From assembly GCF_042676085.1 (NCBI RefSeq), contig NZ_JBHTKH010000007.1:1-64000 (forward strand): 64,000 nucleotides of DNA. The letters are read 5' to 3'. Position numbers and translations under genes: made by a program. The notes beneath the pieces are model-generated. The model was not told where the DNA came from. It searched no databases and was given only the letters and a program-made list of their open reading frames with translations. The DNA comes from Terrabacter terrigena (GTDB lineage: Bacteria; Actinomycetota; Actinomycetes; Actinomycetales; Dermatophilaceae). Shown one piece after another: positions 56,388 to 64,000 of this stretch; within the stretch, counting starts at the first letter, position 1, and each line of letters opens with the position of its first letter.

Positions 56388-56560
56388 CTGTCCACACCTG
56401 TGGACTACCGGCGTCGCTCTTTTTCCTCCACAGCTGTGGACGACCCCCGTGCACAACTGACGGCGCACAGGCCGCCGGTTGTCCACAGAGTTTTCCCCAG
56501 CTGGGGATGAATGACACGTGTGTAACTACATCCACAGGCTTTTCCACAGCCGGTGGACAA
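56388..56560. promoter_or_regulatory. Cluster of DnaA-box-like sequences
   Basis: Within 173 non-coding bases there is one perfect actinobacterial DnaA box TTGTCCACA (56479-56487) and several with one mismatch: CTGTCCACA (56388), TGTGGACTA (56399), TGTGGACGA (56435), TTTTCCACA (56540) and GGTGGACAA (56552). Weaker TCCACA cores lie at 56353 and 56528. Both orientations occur. A perfect palindrome TCCACAGCTGTGGA (56428-56441) joins two. No gene fits the stretch from 56350 to 56631. Confidence 0.7.
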
Positions 56561-56631
56561 CCTCCTGTGCGCAGGTGCGCGAAGCGCCCCCGGCGGGCGT
56601 GCCGAGGGCGCTGGGTGGATGACTGCGGGGC

Positions 56632-57627
56632 TCAGCCGGCCGTCAGTTCGCGGATGTCGACCGGGACCGTGAGGTACTTGGCGACGGCGAGACCGACGAC
56701 GACGGCGAGGACTGCGAGCAGGGCGGCCCACACGAGGCGGCGCACCCCCTGCTTGCGGAAGGCCACGATCACCCCGGCGCAGGCGAGGCCGGTGACGAGT
56801 CCGCCGAGATGGGCCTGCCACGAGATGCCGGGGTAGAGGAAGCCGAAGGCCGCGTTGATCGCGATCGTCGCGTACATGGCCGTGGACGAGCGGCCGAGGT
56901 GGCGGTTCAGCACGAGAAGGGCGCCGAAGAGACCGAAGATCGCCCCGGACGCGCCGACGACGGCCCCGAACCAGGCGCCCCGGCCGCCTGCGGCGACGTC
57001 GGCCACGGTGGGCGAGCCGGCGAGGAGCGTGACGCCGACCTGGCCGCCGATCCCGCTGATGAGGTAGAGCGCCGCGAACCGGGCACGTCCGAGCATCGGC
57101 TCGAGGTACTGCCCCAGCGACCACAGCGCGAACATGTTGAGCAGGATGTGGAAGATCGTCTGGGGCGAGTGCAGGAACGCGGCGGTGACGAAGCGCCACG
57201 GCTCGCTCCACCCGAGGAAGGGTGCGAACGCGAAGTCCAGCGTGACGGACTGACTGGCGCGCTGCGCGAGGTAGACGACGGCGCAGATCGCGATGATGGA
57301 GTACGTGACGACGGGGGTGCCGTCGGTCGCCCGGCCCCCGAAGACGGTGCGCGCGCTGGGCGTGGACCGGGCGGCCTCGCGTACGCAGTCGACGCACTGG
57401 ATGCCGACGGCGGCGGGCCGCTGGCACTCCGGACACGCGGGCCGTCCGCAGCGCTGGCAGCGGACGTAGGCCTCGCGGTCGGGGTGGCGCGGGCACACGG
57501 ACGGACCGGCTGCCGGCTGGGGCACGCCGGGGCGCACCGTCGGCTGGCCGGCCGGGTCGGGCGGCCCGTACCGGCTGGGCTCGCCCGACGGCTGCGATGG
57601 CGGGACACCGCTCGGGTCGTCTGACAA
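56632..57627 (-). CDS. Rhomboid family intramembrane serine protease
   Basis: 331 residues. A Pro-rich start, then a zinc ribbon (CQRCGRPACPECQRP and CVDCV), then the rhomboid core: FLHSPQTIFHILLNMFALWS, GASGAIFGLFGALL (catalytic Ser) and AHLGGLVTGLACAG (catalytic His). Six to seven spans. Cleaves membrane substrates, which are unknown here. Confidence 0.92.
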   Translation of the reverse strand: MSDDPSGVPPSQPSGEPSRYGPPDPAGQPTVRPGVPQPAAGPSVCPRHPDREAYVRCQRCGRPACPECQRPAAVGIQCVDCVREAARSTPSARTVFGGRATDGTPVVTYSIIAICAVVYLAQRASQSVTLDFAFAPFLGWSEPWRFVTAAFLHSPQTIFHILLNMFALWSLGQYLEPMLGRARFAALYLISGIGGQVGVTLLAGSPTVADVAAGGRGAWFGAVVGASGAIFGLFGALLVLNRHLGRSSTAMYATIAINAAFGFLYPGISWQAHLGGLVTGLACAGVIVAFRKQGVRRLVWAALLAVLAVVVGLAVAKYLTVPVDIRELTAG

Positions 57628-57676
57628 CTCGATCTCCCTGCCGGTCTCGTCCGTGGATGCCAGGTGTGGGCGCGTG

Positions 57677-58195
57677 TCAGTCGGTGATGGTCACCGAGTT
57701 GATGACGACGTCCTCGAGGGGCTTGTCGTTGGCACCCGTCGGGACGGTGCCGATCTTGTCGACGACATCGCGTGAGGACTGGTCGGCGACCTCACCGAAG
57801 ATGGTGTGCTTGCCCTGGAGCCAGGTGGTCGGCGCCGTCGTGATGAAGAACTGGGAACCGTTGGTGCCCTTGCCCATCCGCTTGCCGGCGTTGGCCATGG
57901 CGAGGATGTAGGGCTTGGTGAAGTCCTTGTCGGGGCTGATCTCGTCGTCGAAGGTGAAGCCGGGACCGCCGAAGCCCTGACCGATCGGGCAGCCGCCCTG
58001 GATCATGAAGTTCGGGATGATGCGGTGGAAGATGAGACCGTCGTAGAACGGCGTCGGGTTGGTGCGACCCGCTTCGTCCTTGTACTCCTTCTCGCCCTTG
58101 GCGAGACCGACGAAGTTCTCCACCGTCTTCGGGGCCTGGTGCTCGAAGAGGTCGACGACGATGTCGCCGTGGTTCGTGTGCAGGGTTGCCTTCAT
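57677..58195 (-). CDS. ppiA: Cyclophilin-type peptidyl-prolyl isomerase
   Basis: 172 residues from the ATG at 58195. TNHGDIVVDLFEHQAPKTVE, FYDGLIFHRIIPNFMIQGGC, MGKGTNGSQFFITTAPTTWL and HTIFGEVADQSSRDVVDKIG are the conserved active-site blocks. No signal peptide, so cytoplasmic. Found near the same cluster in mycobacteria as well. Confidence 0.94.
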   Translation of the reverse strand: MKATLHTNHGDIVVDLFEHQAPKTVENFVGLAKGEKEYKDEAGRTNPTPFYDGLIFHRIIPNFMIQGGCPIGQGFGGPGFTFDDEISPDKDFTKPYILAMANAGKRMGKGTNGSQFFITTAPTTWLQGKHTIFGEVADQSSRDVVDKIGTVPTGANDKPLEDVVINSVTITD

Positions 58196-58451
58196 GGGCC
58201 CAATCCTCGCACGACCGCGGCGTGTGCCGTTCGGGTGGCGCCCGCACGTCCGTGCGTTCGCGACGTCCACCCGTCACCACTCCGCGGGTATGCGACCGGT
58301 GCCTGTGGAACGTCGGGGGTGGACCCGCCGTTGGCCCAGGAGAAGGATCATCCTCACCCGAGGACGCGGAGGCGTCGCAGACCCGGACCGGCCTGCGAGG
58401 CTTACGCGACCAGACGAGCCGCCGGCCGGGCCGGCGCAGGACGGAGTGCCG

Positions 58452-59066
58452 ATGTCGTTTCTGGACAAGATGAAGAAGAAGGCCGAGGAGCTCGACCTCG
58501 AGACCAAGGCCAGGCACCTGCAGGAGCAGGCGGCCGCAGCCGCGAGACAGGCGCGCGAGAAGGCCGGTGACTTCGCCGCCGAGAACCGCGAGAAGATCGA
58601 CGGCTACGTCGAGACGGCTGCGGCCAAGATCGACGAGAAGACCGAGGGCAAGTACGCCGACAAGGTGGCCAAGGTCAAGGAGCAGGTCGGCCACGGGGTC
58701 GACAAGGTTGCCGAGGGGCACACGTCCGGGCCGACCACGGCCACCGGCGCCGCTGCGGCCGCCGGGGCGACCGACGTGACCGGCGGCGAGCCCTACCCGG
58801 TCGATCCCGAGTCTCCGACGTCGAGCCGCGCCACCCTCGACGACAGCGGGTTCGGCGCCGCCGCGGGCGACGTGCCCGCGCCGACCCGCGAGTCGCTGGA
58901 GGACACGACGCTCGAGGACACCGTGCTCGGCCTGGACCACCCGCCGACCGTCCCCGGCCACCAGGGGCACGACCCCCTCCAGGGTCACGACGCGCCCGGC
59001 CCGGAGCAGGCGACGCCGACCACCGAGGGCCGGCACGGCCAGCCGCCGCACGACCCGTCGAGCTGA
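58452..59066 (+). CDS. Rv0909/MT0933-like helical protein
   Basis: 204 residues. The N-terminal 90 residues (MSFLDKMKKKAEELDLETKA, then DKVAKVKEQVGHGVDKV) resemble the MT0933 'antitoxin' family, an amphipathic Lys/Glu helix. The remainder is disordered and rich in Pro, Thr and His. No toxin gene follows, so the antitoxin name is probably misleading. It may bind membranes or protect proteins under stress. Divergent from the cyclophilin gene. Confidence 0.7.
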   Translation: MSFLDKMKKKAEELDLETKARHLQEQAAAAARQAREKAGDFAAENREKIDGYVETAAAKIDEKTEGKYADKVAKVKEQVGHGVDKVAEGHTSGPTTATGAAAAAGATDVTGGEPYPVDPESPTSSRATLDDSGFGAAAGDVPAPTRESLEDTTLEDTVLGLDHPPTVPGHQGHDPLQGHDAPGPEQATPTTEGRHGQPPHDPSS

Positions 59067-59220
59067 GCGAAGAGCCCGCGTGCGCAGCGACACGGCATAC
59101 GCGGGAAGGGCGACGCCGGCTGCACCCCCGCCTGCGCCCACCCGCGGGCGGCGCTGCCCCCGTGCGGCGCGTCGCCGAACTTGGCAGGATGGGTAAGGAC
59201 GAGTGGACCTAGGAGGACGA

Positions 59221-60330
59221 ATGTTCCGAACCAAGCAGTCCCGCACGGAGGCTGCCGTCGACCACGCGCGCGCCGCGGCAGCCGATCTCGGCTCGGCGGC
59301 CGGCGACCGCCTCGACGCGCTGAGGCACTCTGCCGCCGGCTCGGCGAGCGAGGCTTCCGCAGCAGCGAGGGAAGCCGCCTGGGAGCGGGCCCACGCGGCT
59401 CGTGAGGCTGCAGCACCCGTGCTCCACGACGCGGCCGAGGCGGCGCGAGAGCGCTTCGCGGCCGCCAGGGAGGCCGCCTCACCGGCCCTGCACGACGCGG
59501 CCGACACGGCGCGCGAGCGCTTCCAGGACGCCGCGGCCACCGCTCGCGACGTCGCCGGCGAGGCGTTCCACGACGCCGCCGACCGCGCCAAGCCCCGCGT
59601 GGAGGCCGCCCAGTCGACGCTCGTCGACACGGTGCTGCCCAAGGTGGGCGCCGCGATCGCCACCGCTGCCGCTGCCCTCGCCGCCGGCGCCGAGCAGGCC
59701 CGGGAGGCGGCCCAGCCGCACCTCGAGCAGGCCGCCGCCCAGGCCCGGGAGTCCGCAGCCGTCGGTGGGCACCGCGCCCACGACGCCTACGCCGTGCTCA
59801 AGGGCGACGCCGTTGCGAAGAAGCGCAGCGGCAAGGGCAAGTGGCTCATCGCTATCGGTCTCACGGCCGCCGCGGTCGCCGCCGTCGCGGCCTTCCGCAA
59901 GCAGCAGCAGGCGGATGACCCGTGGGCGACGCCGCTCGACTCCCGCACGGCGGGCACGGCCGGCACCTCCGAGGCGGCCACCTTCAAGGACAAGGCCGCC
60001 GAGCAGGTGAGCCACGCCAAGGAGGCTGTCGCCGACGCCGCGACCAAGGCCAAGGAGAAGAGCTCAGAGCTCGCCGATGCCGCCAAGGACAAGGCCGGCG
60101 ACCTCGCGGCCAAGGGCCAGGCGGCCATCGCCGACGCCAAGGACCGTTCGGGTGAGTCCGCCGACGCCGGCTCGCCGGGCCAGGTCACGGCGGTCGACCC
60201 GGCGCCCGACTCCGACGCGATCACGTCGGACGCGGTCGAGGGCGGCACGATCAACGGCGCGTCGACCACGACCTCCTCGCGCGGGTCGGCCCGCACACGC
60301 GCGCAGCGGGGTGACGACGCCGGCAGCTGA
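59221..60330 (+). CDS. Ala-rich apolipoprotein/LEA-like helical protein
   Basis: 369 residues from the ATG at 59221 with AGGAGGACGA. Residues 10-190 are repeated amphipathic 11-residue-like helices (AAREAAWERAHAAREAAAPV, ALHDAADTARERFQDAAATA). A predicted membrane helix (KWLIAIGLTAAAVAAVAAF) lies near 205. A second helical Lys-rich stretch (SHAKEAVADAATKAKEKSSE) is LEA-like. The gene ends before a strong terminator. Function unknown; membrane curvature or stress protection are possible. Confidence 0.72.
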   Translation: MFRTKQSRTEAAVDHARAAAADLGSAAGDRLDALRHSAAGSASEASAAAREAAWERAHAAREAAAPVLHDAAEAARERFAAAREAASPALHDAADTARERFQDAAATARDVAGEAFHDAADRAKPRVEAAQSTLVDTVLPKVGAAIATAAAALAAGAEQAREAAQPHLEQAAAQARESAAVGGHRAHDAYAVLKGDAVAKKRSGKGKWLIAIGLTAAAVAAVAAFRKQQQADDPWATPLDSRTAGTAGTSEAATFKDKAAEQVSHAKEAVADAATKAKEKSSELADAAKDKAGDLAAKGQAAIADAKDRSGESADAGSPGQVTAVDPAPDSDAITSDAVEGGTINGASTTTSSRGSARTRAQRGDDAGS

Positions 60331-60354
60331 GCCCAGCCGCACGGAGCGACACAA

Positions 60355-60395
60355 AGAGAAGGACCCGGGTGCCAGAGGCATCCGGGTCCTTCTCT
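60355..60395 (+). terminator. Intrinsic terminator behind Ala-rich protein gene
   Basis: AGAGAAGGACCCGGGTGCC pairs with GGCATCCGGGTCCTTCTCT (one mismatch), 3-base loop, about 19 base pairs, 24 bases after the stop codon. Confidence 0.85.
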
Positions 60396-60401
60396 GCTTG
60401 A

Positions 60402-60786
60402 GCTGGCTCGCACCGACAGGGGGACAGCGCGAGCCAGCACATGCAGAAGGGCTGGGCGCGGTTCGTGCGGGCCCAACCCTTCGCTACTGACGAGTGTAAA
60501 CGGAACATGGCCAGTTGCGAAAGAGCCTCGATGAAGTTTGCATCAGATCGAGCGGGTCAGTCTCGTCCTTCCGAGCACCACGCCCCCGGTGGGCCGGGTC
60601 CGGAGGGGCCCCTCGATGGTGCTGAATCGAGCATGGCACTCCGGGAAAAGATCCGCCATAGGTAGCTGCCGTGGATTCCCTGTGCGCCCTCGGCGTCGGT
60701 CCTCACCGCGCTCCGGGTCCTGATTCTGACCTGGTCCGGGCCATCGTGGCTCGACGGGCGAGGGCGCTCGGGGGCATCCTGTCGAC
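60402..60786. other. Non-coding stretch with two further hairpins
   Basis: GCTGGCTCGC (60402-60411) and GCGAGCCAGC (60429-60438) form a perfect 10-base stem. AAGGGCTGGGCGC pairs imperfectly with GCGGGCCCAACCCTT at 60447-60482. From 60490 to about 60560 the sequence is unusually AT-rich for this window (GTGTAAACGGAACATGG and GATGAAGTTTGCATCAG). GAGGGGCCCCTC (60612-60623) is a perfect palindrome. No gene is convincing. It probably includes the promoter of the membrane protein at 60787. Confidence 0.55.
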
Positions 60787-61347
60787 ATGGCCGACAGCGG
60801 GCAGCCGAGGAGCATGTCCGTCCCCCTGGCTGCCTTCGCTGCGGGCGCAGTGGTCGCGCTGCTCGTCGGGGTGTTCGGCAAGGTTCACGACCCGACGCTC
60901 GTCGGCACCACGACGTTGGGGTTCCGCACCGTCATCTCCATGAAGGTGGTGCTCTCGGTGGCGATCGCGGTCCTGGTGGTGCTCCAGCTGCTGGGTGCCC
61001 TCTGGATGTACGGCAGGTTCAGCAGGCCCGCACCGGGTTGGGTCGGCCCCGCGCACCGCATCTCCGGGGCGGTGGCGCTGGTGCTCACCGTCGTCGTGGC
61101 CTACCACTGCGTCTGGGCGCTGGGACTCGAGTCGGGCACCTTCTCCGACGGCAGACCCGTGCCCGCGCGCACGGTGGTGCACGGTGTCCTCGGCTGCGCC
61201 GTCGTGGGGGCGGTGGTGGTCAAGCTCGTGGCCGTCCGGTCGAGACGGGCAGCGGGCTGGTTCCTGCCCGTGGCGGGCGGGTTGCTCTTCGCGCTGCTCG
61301 TGCTCGCCGTGCTCACGTCGGCGGTCTGGTACGTCGCCGCCCGCTGA
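60787..61347 (+). CDS. DUF6529-like multi-span membrane protein
   Basis: 186 residues. Five hydrophobic spans. Conserved-looking His in or near spans (PAHRISGAVALVL, VAYHCVWALGLESG and RTVVHGVLGCAVVG) suggest haem binding as in cytochrome b561-like proteins; DUF6529 proteins have this pattern. Redox partner and role unknown. Confidence 0.68.
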   Translation: MADSGQPRSMSVPLAAFAAGAVVALLVGVFGKVHDPTLVGTTTLGFRTVISMKVVLSVAIAVLVVLQLLGALWMYGRFSRPAPGWVGPAHRISGAVALVLTVVVAYHCVWALGLESGTFSDGRPVPARTVVHGVLGCAVVGAVVVKLVAVRSRRAAGWFLPVAGGLLFALLVLAVLTSAVWYVAAR

Positions 61348-61587
61348 CCCGGCTGATCGTCGACCTGGCGGAAACGCTCATGGTGGGTCTGGTCCTGCGA
61401 CCGGGCCGGGGCGCGCCCCGGAAGGCTCTGGGGCATCTCGTCGATCCGTCGACCGGAAACCCACGAAGGGGTACACCACGCCTTTCCCGACGCGTTCCAC
61501 ACGACCGCCACGGGTCGTGACGGTTCGCGCCCCTTCGCGTACCTGCCGGATCTGCCGGGATCTGCCCAGGTCTGGAGGACTCGGACC

Positions 61588-62763
61588 TCACGAGGGCAGC
61601 TCGTCGAGGCGCTCGTACGCGTGGAGGGCGTTGTCGCGCGCCACCATCCGCAGCACCCTCCGGGCGTCGGCGAGCGCCCACTCGTCGGCGTCGACGAAAC
61701 CACCGAGCACCCGCGCCATGGCGTTGCGCCAGAGCCGCGCCCCGAGGAAGTGCAGGTCGGAGGGTCCGCACGCGTCCGAGCTGTAGAGGACCTTGTGGAG
61801 GGGGGCGAGCTCGAGGCTGCGAGCCACGAGCTCGGTGGACCGGGCGCCGAGGTGGTTCACGGCGAGGCCGACGTCGAGGAAGACGTTGCCGAAGCCCTGG
61901 GCGAGGTAGCCGGCCTGCCGCTCGAAGGGGTAGCAGTGCAGCAGGAGCACCGGGACCCGGGCGACCCCCGGCGCCCGGAGCAGGTCGAGGAGCAGCATCG
62001 GGTCGCAGCGGTGCAGGTCGAGGTCACGGTCGCCGAGCCCGACGTGCAGCTGGATCGCCAGGCCGAGGTCGGCCGCCTCGTGGATGCCGAAGGCGATGAG
62101 CCTCGGGTCGACCAGCCGAGGGCTGTCCGTGTGCTCGCTCTCGACGAACCAGCGCTCGGAGCGCCGCTCGACCTCAAGGTCGTCCGGTCTGCCGAGGTCG
62201 ACGTCGAAGCCGGCGCGGTAGGCGAGGACGGACTTCGCGGCGACGGCGGACAGCGAACGGCGCTCGAGCAGCTCACGGAACGCGTCGGCATACGTGCTCG
62301 GGGTCGCGCCCTCGGCGACGACCTGCTCGGCGAGTGTCTCGAGGCGCACGACCTCCGCGGCGTTACCCCCGCTGGTGACGGCCATCGTGTGCGGGTCAGT
62401 GAGGTCCGCCGTGCGGAAGCCGGTGTCGACGAGCCAGTGGCTGACGTTCGCGGCCGTGAGGAAACGTCGGTTGACCTCGTCCTCGCCGAGTGCGGCGCGG
62501 GCGGTCCAGTAGTCGTCGGGATCCGCGTGGCGTTCGAGCCCGAGCACGGGGGCGCACCACGCGCGGATCGCGAAGCCGAGCTGGCTGTCGAACGGGTTCA
62601 CCTGCGGCGGAGCAGGATCCGTGTCCACCTCGTTGAGGGCGCGGCCGTATGCCGACCGGCTGGGTCCGGTGCGAAGGGCTCCGTGCACGTGGTGGTCGAC
62701 GAGCGCGGCCGAGTCCGCCTCGTCGAGGAGGTCGGCCGCCGCGCCCGCCCAACCGTCGGACAT
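61588..62763 (-). CDS. Amidohydrolase family protein (FluG N-terminal-like)
   Basis: 391 residues from the ATG at 62763. LVDHHVHGALRTG gives the first HxH metal pair, IQLHVGLGDRDLDLHR, VLLLHCYPFERQAGYLAQ and VLYSSDACGPSDLHFLGARL the later His and Asp. This TIM-barrel type pairs with glutamine-synthetase-like proteins in the fused fungal FluG. Here the two are adjacent genes overlapping by one base (TGATG). A gamma-glutamyl conjugate may pass between them. Confidence 0.83.
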   Translation of the reverse strand: MSDGWAGAAADLLDEADSAALVDHHVHGALRTGPSRSAYGRALNEVDTDPAPPQVNPFDSQLGFAIRAWCAPVLGLERHADPDDYWTARAALGEDEVNRRFLTAANVSHWLVDTGFRTADLTDPHTMAVTSGGNAAEVVRLETLAEQVVAEGATPSTYADAFRELLERRSLSAVAAKSVLAYRAGFDVDLGRPDDLEVERRSERWFVESEHTDSPRLVDPRLIAFGIHEAADLGLAIQLHVGLGDRDLDLHRCDPMLLLDLLRAPGVARVPVLLLHCYPFERQAGYLAQGFGNVFLDVGLAVNHLGARSTELVARSLELAPLHKVLYSSDACGPSDLHFLGARLWRNAMARVLGGFVDADEWALADARRVLRMVARDNALHAYERLDELPS

Positions 62764-64000
62764 CAGATCGTCCAGGCCAGGCGGAGCCGGTCCGCGAGCT
62801 CCGTGGGGTCGAGGCCGCCGAAGACCTCGCCCTCGTGGCGACGCACGGCGACGAGCGCGGCCGCGGCCTGTTCGCCCAGGACGGTCTCGGCGACCGACCC
62901 CGTGAAGGCGTCGAGGATCCGGTCGTGGTCGGTGAGGACGAGGCGGAGACCCGCGGCGGCACGGTCGTCTGCCGTGAGGCCACCGGTGTCGCGCGTGGTC
63001 TCTGGCGGCAGGGGGAGCTCGCGCTCGATGCCGTCGAGGGCGAGGCCGAGGATGACGGCGGTGGCGAGATACGGGTTGGCGGAGGGGTCGACGACCTTGA
63101 CCTCGACGTTCGCGCCGTGCGGGTTCGCGGGGCCCGGCGCCAGGTAGCGCAGGGCGGCTTCGCGGTTCTCGGTGCCCCAGCAGAGCGTCGCGCCGGACCA
63201 CAGGCCCGGTGCGAGGCGCAGGCCCGAGAGCACCGAGCCGGTGAGCACCGCCTGAGCGCCGGTGAGCCCGTCGAGGATGCCCGCGACCGCCTGCGCGCCG
63301 CGGTCGGTCATCGCGGCCTGCGCGGACGGGTCGAAGAGGTTGGCGCCGTCGGCCCACAAGGAGAGGTGCTGGTGGGCGCCGTTGCCGACGGCGCCGGCGA
63401 AGGGGACGGGCGAGAAGGAGGCGGACAGCCCGTGGGAGCGTGTGACGATGCCGATGACGGTCTTGAGCAGGATGACGGAGTCGGCCGCCTCGACCGGTGT
63501 TTGCGGCGCGAGGGAGAGCTCGAGCTGGTGGGCGCCGTACTCCGCGTGGACCTGCTCGATCCCGAGACCGGCCGCGGCTGCCGCGTCGAGGATGTCGCCG
63601 ACGAGGGGCGAGCGGTCGACGAGGGCCGAGAGGCCGTACGGCGTCCAGGCGCCGGGTGCGAGCGCAGATCCGTCCGGTGCGACGAGGACGAGCTCGAGCT
63701 CGTGGCCGACACGGGGCTCGAGCCCGGCCTCGGCCAGGCGGTCGACCGTTCTCGCGAGGATTCCGCGGGGCTCAGCGGGGTCGGACTCACCGGCCTGGGT
63801 GACGGCATGCGTCGGCCCGGCGGCCAGCCCACCAGGCAGCACGCGTACGGCCTCGGGGACGAGCCGAAGACGCAGGTCGCCGACCGCGTCGTAGAACGGA
63901 GTGAGCTGGATCGAGGCGTCCAGGGAGTAGCCGTTGTAGACCGGTGACATGCCCGCGCCTGTCGTCACGAAGTCGGCGGTGCGCGCGACGGGCATCGCCT
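62763..64000 (-). CDS. Glutamine-synthetase-like protein (partial)
   Basis: At least 412 codons, cut by the right edge. The ATG at 63995 is internal because the usual N-terminal beta-grasp part would precede ADFVTTGAGM. VGHELELVLV, EQVHAEYGAHQLELSLAP (active-site Glu), GNGAHQHLSLW (ammonia/substrate His) and NPHGANVEVKVVDPSANPYL are the catalytic blocks of GS-like ligases. GSI tail motifs are absent and some adenylylation features are missing, so a gamma-glutamyl-amine ligase is more likely than true glutamine synthetase. Confidence 0.85.
   Translation of the reverse strand, partial: AMPVARTADFVTTGAGMSPVYNGYSLDASIQLTPFYDAVGDLRLRLVPEAVRVLPGGLAAGPTHAVTQAGESDPAEPRGILARTVDRLAEAGLEPRVGHELELVLVAPDGSALAPGAWTPYGLSALVDRSPLVGDILDAAAAAGLGIEQVHAEYGAHQLELSLAPQTPVEAADSVILLKTVIGIVTRSHGLSASFSPVPFAGAVGNGAHQHLSLWADGANLFDPSAQAAMTDRGAQAVAGILDGLTGAQAVLTGSVLSGLRLAPGLWSGATLCWGTENREAALRYLAPGPANPHGANVEVKVVDPSANPYLATAVILGLALDGIERELPLPPETTRDTGGLTADDRAAAGLRLVLTDHDRILDAFTGSVAETVLGEQAAAALVAVRRHEGEVFGGLDPTELADRLRLAWTI

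Noticed and set aside
56350..56631. Canonical oriC
   Set aside because: dnaA and dnaN are absent on both sides and no AT-rich unwinding region is seen, so I list it only as a DnaA-box cluster.
58452..59066. Toxin-antitoxin locus based on the MT0933-like antitoxin
   Set aside because: No toxin-like gene follows; the next gene is a long Ala-rich helical protein.
60402..60482. tRNA-like or riboswitch structure
   Set aside because: Only separate simple hairpins are seen, without conserved tRNA or riboswitch sequence elements.

Overview
The window is GC-rich DNA (about 70 percent by eye) from an actinobacterium. The clearest marker is the block fhaA-fhaB-pstP-rodA-pbpA-pknB, then a glutamine-amidotransferase gene, a DUF881 gene and crgA. 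This block sits near the replication origin in many Actinobacteria. GTG starts, 4-base GTGA/ATGA gene overlaps, leaderless-looking promoters and zinc-ribbon rhomboids fit the same group. A member of the Micrococcales (Intrasporangiaceae-like) is my guess, not a demonstrated assignment.

Left host arm (1-6792): a partial xanthine dehydrogenase/aldehyde oxidase fusion that runs off the edge through a 9-base tandem repeat, a ketopantoate reductase, a membrane-anchored zinc protease, an M50-type membrane protease, a LON-substrate-binding-domain protein, a soluble Ser/Thr kinase and a small secreted, C-terminally anchored protein. A strong hairpin at 6752-6785 closes this arm.

Prophage (6793-43929, about 37.1 kb): a complete-looking temperate siphophage of HK97 type, integrated in the 3' end of a tRNA-Leu(CAG) gene. 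A 23-base direct repeat (6793-6815 and 43907-43929) marks the two ends. Nearly everything reads on the minus strand. From right to left it has integrase, a short plus-strand lysogeny block (XRE repressor, Cys-rich miniprotein, second XRE protein), a divergent control region with two TTGC-S-GCAA palindromes, a tightly overlapping early operon (Xis-like HTH, small zinc-ribbon proteins, two ParB-like proteins without ParA, an HNH protein, a MazG-like protein), a terminator, the packaging genes (HNH, TerS, TerL), portal-MuF fusion, prohead protease, major capsid, connectors, tail tube, frameshifted tail chaperone pair, tape measure, Dit-like and tail-tip proteins, and a lysis cassette of four overlapping genes. 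Cargo is visible in two places: a plus-strand pair (47-aa zinc-binding protein and an OafA-type acyltransferase) between tail and lysis genes, and an AbrB-like gene, a candidate small RNA and a DUF3800 gene next to attL. Several genes are too short for usual ORF cut-offs: 8870-9001, 11062-11205, 32134-32214, 39569-39691 and 41992-42153.

Right host arm (43930-64000): the tRNA-Leu, a sugar-acid-type NAD-dependent dehydrogenase, a MinD/ParA-like ATPase with a long disordered N-terminus, and then the cell-wall growth and signalling operon. FhaA/FhaB read phospho-threonine, PstP and PknB oppose each other, and RodA plus PbpA build septal or elongation peptidoglycan. Next come a TrpG/PabA amidotransferase, a DUF881 protein and CrgA. 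After crgA an intergenic stretch of about 280 bases carries a dense cluster of DnaA-box-like sequences. It is followed by a rhomboid protease, a cyclophilin, two Ala-rich helical proteins, a DUF6529-like membrane protein, and an amidohydrolase overlapping a glutamine-synthetase-like gene that is cut by the window edge (a split FluG-like pair).

The points I would check first are the OmpA-like domain inside the phage tail protein at 13975-16422, the DnaA-box cluster at 56388-56560, the phage cargo, the symmetrical lysogeny operators, the textbook -1 frameshift signal at 21384-21430, and a strongly over-represented octamer CGGCATAC.
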